DNA of 64,000 bases from Pelomonas sp. Root405 (GTDB lineage Bacteria > Pseudomonadota > Gammaproteobacteria > Burkholderiales > Burkholderiaceae_C). Position 1 is the first letter of the stretch; the number at the start of each line of letters is the position of its first letter. The stretch is from assembly GCF_001425165.1 (NCBI RefSeq), contig NZ_LMDU01000001.1, forward strand, positions 1,439,554-1,503,553, written 5' to 3'. Below the pieces are notes generated by a model. That model was not told where the DNA came from. It saw nothing but the letters and a program-made list of their open reading frames with translations, and did no database searches. The position numbers and the translations under genes were made by a program. Shown piece by piece: positions 60,541 through 64,000 of this stretch.

Positions 60541-61764
60541 CTACTTCATGACAATGCGATCCCTCAGCCGCTTTTCAATGGCAGGCAGCAGGCGTTTCAA
60601 CTTTGGCACGACCTCAGTCCCGAACGTGGCAGTCTGGCGTTCGATGTGAGGTGCCATGAAACTGTCGGGCCTAAAGATGTCCACGTACGGCGCATACATG
60701 GCGTGATAGCAGTCGCCAAGGTCGCTCGCTAGCGGCGCTCGTGGTTGAGCTGTCGTAGATGTCCATACTGCAGAGTAGAACGTCCTCAACAGCACGCTGA
60801 GGCCTGCGCATGTCTCATGCAGCCGTTCGAGCGGAAGGGGCGCTACTGGCATCGGCAACCATTCGTCGGCCATTCGCTGAGCCAGCTTGGCTACAAGCTC
60901 GTCAGGCAGCCGGTCCCACGCATTCTTTCCCGCGATAGTTTTGGGTCCGAGCGCAGCAAGCTGGTCTGGAGGGAGCGTGCGAATAGTTCTCGCTACGGCA
61001 GACAACTGTTCGACTACCGCCTGCATACGCCTTGACGAATCTCGAAGCCAGCCGTTGAACTTCGAAACGTCCACGCCTTCCGATGAAAGCCATCGAACTA
61101 GCCACCGAGGGTCTCGAAGGCTGGCCGTAAACGCGTGGTGCGCCTCTTCTTTGCCAGCCTGGCCGCGCAGGTACCTGGCCAAGATGCGTGCGTCAGCCTC
61201 ACGCATCGGATACGTTCTCTGAAGATCTCGAGCCGCGTCGATGCTAGGCGCTGCGCTAAGTTGACGCTGCAACTTAGCAGAAGGCGCCCCGTTCTTCACT
61301 AGCTTCTTTGCTACCCGCCGAAGGGCTCTGTTCTGCTGCAGACCCTCTATGACACTTCCTGCTGCCTCTTCGACGAGTTTCGCGCGCGAAGAATTGAACA
61401 AGCCGTCGATCGCGGGGAACCAGTCTCCCTCTGTGTTCACCACGTCGAACTTGCGCGGGCGCCCCTCGCGCAGCGCCAGAAGCTCCTCGGTCACCAACCT
61501 ATCCATCGACGGCAATGAAAGTCTGCCGCAGAGCGAGACCAAAAGGTCCACCTTGCCTATCGCAAGATCAGCGTGCGTGCTTTCTACAGGCGCTAGCTCG
61601 ACTATGTGTGCCTGCGAGAACACGCAATGAATGTCCCCTTGCGCGACAAATCGCTCCAGCCCCCGGCGTTCGATGTCCCATTCGTGCACGCGCTTGGGGT
61701 CGGACATGACTGAGAAGTCACTGCTATCGAGATAAACAAGAAGTGGCTTCTCAGTTTTACGCAT
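60541..61764 (-). CDS. PIN-like domain protein of unknown function
   Basis: 407 residues from the ATG at 61764; the frame continues upstream, but MRKTEKPLLVYLDSSDFSVM looks like the true start. Base composition is clearly less GC-rich than the core genome. The N-terminal LLVYLDSSDFS with later CVFSQAHIVELAP, and the C-terminal LGDCYHAMYAPYVDIFRPD, together show the acidic D...E...D...D spacing of a PIN-like nuclease, split by a helical region of about 200 residues. The helical middle is not recognised. A toxin or defence nuclease is possible; there is no antitoxin gene beside it. Confidence 0.6.
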   Translation of the reverse strand: MRKTEKPLLVYLDSSDFSVMSDPKRVHEWDIERRGLERFVAQGDIHCVFSQAHIVELAPVESTHADLAIGKVDLLVSLCGRLSLPSMDRLVTEELLALREGRPRKFDVVNTEGDWFPAIDGLFNSSRAKLVEEAAGSVIEGLQQNRALRRVAKKLVKNGAPSAKLQRQLSAAPSIDAARDLQRTYPMREADARILARYLRGQAGKEEAHHAFTASLRDPRWLVRWLSSEGVDVSKFNGWLRDSSRRMQAVVEQLSAVARTIRTLPPDQLAALGPKTIAGKNAWDRLPDELVAKLAQRMADEWLPMPVAPLPLERLHETCAGLSVLLRTFYSAVWTSTTAQPRAPLASDLGDCYHAMYAPYVDIFRPDSFMAPHIERQTATFGTEVVPKLKRLLPAIEKRLRDRIVMK

Positions 61765-62077
61765 GGGGATTTGGCTTGTTTCCAAAATCTGGTCGCGAAA
61801 CGCCAGTCTCGAAATTACATCCCGTCGTGAGCCGGGCGCGAGGGGCAGGTCATCTAAATCTTCGTCACCTGCCGGCCACACGATCTTCGCCGCTAGACAA
61901 GCTACCGCTCCACGTCTCGCCGGCCACAAGCTGGTCGAGGCGCTGATCGCACAGGGCGTCGACACCGCGTTCGGCGTTCCAAACGATAGCTCAGCAAACC
62001 ATGCTTACCCGGTCCATGTTGACCGGGACTGTTGAGTCATTTCGTACCATGCGCCCCTTTGATCGCTGGGAGGCGGT
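61765..62077. other. gap with gene fragment and small hairpin
   Basis: 313 bases between the PIN-like gene and the divergent gene at 62078. It holds the thiamine-diphosphate enzyme fragment and a 7-bp hairpin (CCCGGTC 62008-62014, GACCGGG 62021-62027). A ribosome site GGGAGGCGG precedes the gene at 62078. Confidence 0.6.
61909..61983 (+). pseudogene. fragment of a thiamine-diphosphate-binding enzyme (acetolactate synthase-like N-terminus)
   Basis: The plus-strand frame reads APRLAGHKLVEALIAQGVD followed by TAFGVP, which is the typical N-terminal start of acetolactate-synthase-like proteins, up to the point where FGVPG should continue. The next residues (NDSSANHAYPV) are unrelated. Only about 25 codons survive, so it is a remnant. 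Confidence 0.6.
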
Positions 62078-62842
62078 ATGCAGAAGAAGCGGCAGCGTCA
62101 GGCAAAGGGTGATGCGCCACCGGCGGCCAAGCCGTGGTACCAGAAAACCTGGGTGGGAGCGACGCTTGTCGCCGGCGCGATCGGCACTCTTCTTTCAGGT
62201 ATCAGCTCTGTGCTCTTGAACGGGCCGACATACATCGCGAACGCTGAGAAGATGCCCGGCGAGTTCGAGCGGGTCTCGAACAAGTTCCTCTCGTGGCTGT
62301 ATGAAGATGAGAAGTGGACTGGTTACTTCGGCACCATGCCTGAGGCCTACGCCGATATCGAGGACATGCAGCTGACGAAGTCAGATCGGAAGTTGACCGT
62401 TCACCTGATGGCAGAGCGTGGCTACATCGGTGGAGAAATTGTGAGCCAGGCGATATGCAGCGGGAAACCGTTCCCCGATTACCTGCTGTTGGAAGGTCGG
62501 GTAAGCATGTCAGGCGACAGTGCCTCGGTTGTGGCGTGGGATGTCGTCGGCGGCAAGCGGCAGAACTACTTCACTTTCTCTATTGAGCGTGAACCAGCTG
62601 TGTTGACGCTCCGTCAGATGGAAGGCGTTCAAGGCGTCTTGCCAGTGCCGGCGAGAGTTGCGCTATATCCCGAGATGAAGGTTGAGGAAAAGATCTACGA
62701 AGCCTTGCGTGAAGTCTGCAAGGGCGAGCGCGAGCTGTTTCTCGACAAGCTCCACGAACAGCGAGCGAAGCTCGGCATGATCTTGCCCCTGCATAACCGG
62801 ACACGGTCTATGCGCTGGTTGGCGCGCTCCCGGTCTGGGTGA
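62078..62842 (+). CDS. membrane-anchored protein, 3' end replaced by an IS end
   Basis: 254 residues with one N-terminal membrane helix (WVGATLVAGAIGTLLSGISS) and a soluble domain of about 200 residues (FERVSNKFLSWLYEDEKWTG, VSMSGDSASVVAWDVVGG). No family is recognised. The last 21 codons (from 62777) are read from the IS terminus, so the native C-terminus is lost. Excellent ribosome site upstream. Lower GC than the core; part of the accessory region. Confidence 0.65.
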   Translation: MQKKRQRQAKGDAPPAAKPWYQKTWVGATLVAGAIGTLLSGISSVLLNGPTYIANAEKMPGEFERVSNKFLSWLYEDEKWTGYFGTMPEAYADIEDMQLTKSDRKLTVHLMAERGYIGGEIVSQAICSGKPFPDYLLLEGRVSMSGDSASVVAWDVVGGKRQNYFTFSIEREPAVLTLRQMEGVQGVLPVPARVALYPEMKVEEKIYEALREVCKGERELFLDKLHEQRAKLGMILPLHNRTRSMRWLARSRSG

Positions 62843-63015
62843 CGCGCTGTTGATGTTGCCTGAACTCCCTGGGTGACCGCATCCGCAGGCTCGAGCCTGA
62901 TCTTGCCCCTGCATAACCGGACACGGTCTATGCGCTGGTTGGCGCGCTCCCGGTCTGGGTGACGCGCTGTTGATGTTGCCTGAACTCCCTGGGTGACCGC
63001 ATCCGCAGGCTCGAG
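62778..63015. repeat. duplicated 118-bp IS terminus
   Basis: 62778-62895 and 62898-63015 are identical (118 bp), separated by CC, period 120. Each begins TGATCTTGCCCCT...CCGGACA, close to the terminal repeat of IS2-type elements. The copy at 62898-63015 overlaps the 3' end of the transposase gene; the outer copy ends where the gene at 62078 is cut. Confidence 0.85.
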
Positions 63016-64000
63016 TGCGGATGCACGTTGTTGAAGTGCTCGAAGGCCGCGGGCAGCTGTGCCATCACCGTCTTGGCGTCGGCCAGGTCCATGCGGCTGA
63101 CGTAGTCGCGCTTGAAGGTGTTGACGAAGCTTTCGGCCATGCCGTTGCTCTGCGGGCTGCACACGGGCGTGTTCACTGGCTTGAGGCCCAGCGAGCGAGC
63201 AATCGCGCGCGTGTCACCGGCGATGTACGCGCCGCCGTTGTCCGTCAGGAACTCCAACTGGCGGCCCTGAGGAAGGGCCTCCACGGCGCCGAAGCGCTTC
63301 TCGACGGCCTCGATGAGCATCTCGCGCACGGGCTCGCCTGGCAGACCTTTGCCGGGCCATGCACGCCACGCCATGACCTCGCGGTCGCAGCAGTCCTTGG
63401 CGAACGTGGCGGTCACGGTCTCGCCGGAGTCGCACTTGATCTCGAAGCCGTCTGAGCACCAGCGTGTGTCGCTTGCGCTCACCGCCACCTTGCCTTCGTG
63501 CTTGCGGCTGGACTGCGGCCTGCGAGGTCTGCGCAGCATGGTCGCGGCCAAAGCGGGCCATCTCCAGCGAGTCGGCAACCCCCCCGCCGGTGGCCAGGGC
63601 CAGGTCTTGCAGCGCGCCATCCACGTAGTAATGTGCCAGCAGTCCTTGGCGAACGTGGCGGTCACGGTCTCGCCGGAGTCGCACTTGATCTCGAAGCCGT
63701 CTGAGCACCAGCGTGTGTCGCTTGCGCTCACCGCCACCTTGCCTTCGTGCTTGCGGCTGGACTGCGGCCTGCGAGGCGCCTTCGGCAGCAACAGCTTGGC
63801 CTCTGCCATCACGCGGTAGGCGCGCTTCGGGTTCACCACCTGCCGCCCCTCGACTCTGCGCTGGCGATTGACCAACGCACAAGCCCGGCGATAGCCGTAG
63901 CTCGGCAGATCGGCGATGTGCCGCTGGAGCTCGCCCAGAAGTTCTTCGTCCGGTGCTGGCGTCCGGTTGATCCGCGCGTCGTGCCAGTCGCTCGGGCGAT
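62928..64000 (-). CDS. IS3-family (IS2-like) transposase OrfB with internal duplication, partial
   Basis: The frame stays open beyond the start of the ATG at 63875 to the window end ([33 protein letters not shown]), so the 5' end is missing. It is the IS2-type DDE integrase: [58 protein letters not shown] and [14 protein letters not shown]. Residues of the GKVAV-to-AKDC segment occur twice because of an in-frame 140-bp duplication, with a 109-bp nadA fragment between. The catalytic D-D-E is present, but activity is doubtful because of the 83-residue insertion. Confidence 0.85.
   Translation of the reverse strand, partial: RPSDWHDARINRTPAPDEELLGELQRHIADLPSYGYRRACALVNRQRRVEGRQVVNPKRAYRVMAEAKLLLPKAPRRPQSSRKHEGKVAVSASDTRWCSDGFEIKCDSGETVTATFAKDCWHITTWMARCKTWPWPPAGGLPTRWRWPALAATMLRRPRRPQSSRKHEGKVAVSASDTRWCSDGFEIKCDSGETVTATFAKDCCDREVMAWRAWPGKGLPGEPVREMLIEAVEKRFGAVEALPQGRQLEFLTDNGGAYIAGDTRAIARSLGLKPVNTPVCSPQSNGMAESFVNTFKRDYVSRMDLADAKTVMAQLPAAFEHFNNVHPHSSLRMRSPREFRQHQQRVTQTGSAPTSA
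63388..63776. repeat. 140-bp direct duplication within the transposase gene
   Basis: 63388-63527 and 63637-63776 are identical over 140 bp, offset 249 bases (83 codons), so the frame is preserved. The 109 bases between them are unrelated to the transposase and encode a nadA fragment. Confidence 0.9.
63528..63636 (-). pseudogene. nadA: fragment of quinolinate synthase gene nadA
   Basis: Read on the minus strand in a frame different from the transposase, the insert gives [19 protein letters not shown] followed by [17 protein letters not shown], which matches the early conserved part of NadA (YYVDG-x-[14 protein letters not shown]). About 36 codons remain, bounded exactly by the two 140-bp repeats. 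The position usually occupied by Cys in TGGC reads Gly. Confidence 0.75.

Noticed and set aside
62778..63776. CRISPR array
   Set aside because: The repeats are 118 and 140 bp, present only twice, and overlap transposase sequence; there are no regular spacers.
63313..63819. 168-codon plus-strand frame in the IS region
   Set aside because: It is antisense to the transposase and repeats itself because of the 140-bp duplication.

Overview
The window is high-GC, densely packed bacterial chromosome. The gene content (phasin, FAD/NAD core enzymes, FixLJ-type pair beside an aceE-aceF-lpdA operon with lipoylated E3, LapG/LapD pair, urease genes, many c-di-GMP and two-component proteins) fits a betaproteobacterium of the order Burkholderiales, most likely the Rubrivivax/Leptothrix/Roseateles group. 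That placement is an inference from protein flavour and gene order; no 16S rRNA or tRNA gene was seen.

Layout. 1-4.1 kb: end of an FAD oxidoreductase, a phasin gene with a promoter flanked by two PhaR-like sites, an HDAC-family hydrolase, and a chemoreceptor with a secreted Cache protein. 4.2-8.5 kb: a tightly overlapping operon (thioesterase, nitroreductase, Na+/H+ antiporter-like carrier, 2-hydroxyacid dehydrogenase, secreted protein). 8.5-14.3 kb: rmuC and an MFS carrier, facing a four-gene set made of two paralogous secreted proteins and a LytS/LytR-type pair. 14.3-18.2 kb: a regulatory gap with a GntR/PdhR-type palindrome, then FecR-domain and CHASE2-PAS-GGDEF-EAL genes.

18.3-26.9 kb is the most unusual region: rsbR-rsbS-rsbT, an ATPase-SpoIIE phosphatase fusion, a soluble histidine kinase, a REC-PAS-kinase-REC hybrid, a KaiC-like double ATPase and a second hybrid kinase, all co-directional. 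It looks like a stressosome wired to a phosphorelay and a KaiC-like switch, with no sigma-B gene nearby.

27-33.4 kb: M16 protease and a string of small metabolic or unknown genes. 33.4-46.6 kb: oligopeptidase A, folD, a FixL/FixJ-like pair divergent from the pyruvate dehydrogenase operon. 46.7-57.3 kb: small membrane proteins, HDOD protein, LapG/LapD-like pair, a ~600-bp imperfect palindrome, TonB receptor, ApbC, lone periplasmic binding protein. Two copies of a structured repeat sit directly behind stop codons here. 57.4-60.5 kb: nitroreductase and ureA-(His-rich small protein)-ureB-ureC.

60.5-64 kb is an accessory, lower-GC mosaic: a PIN-like protein, an orphan fragment of a thiamine-diphosphate enzyme, a gene cut by an IS end, a 118-bp duplicated IS end, and an IS2-like transposase carrying an in-frame 140-bp duplication that brackets a fragment of nadA. 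The urease operon stops at this junction, without ureD/E/F/G in the window.
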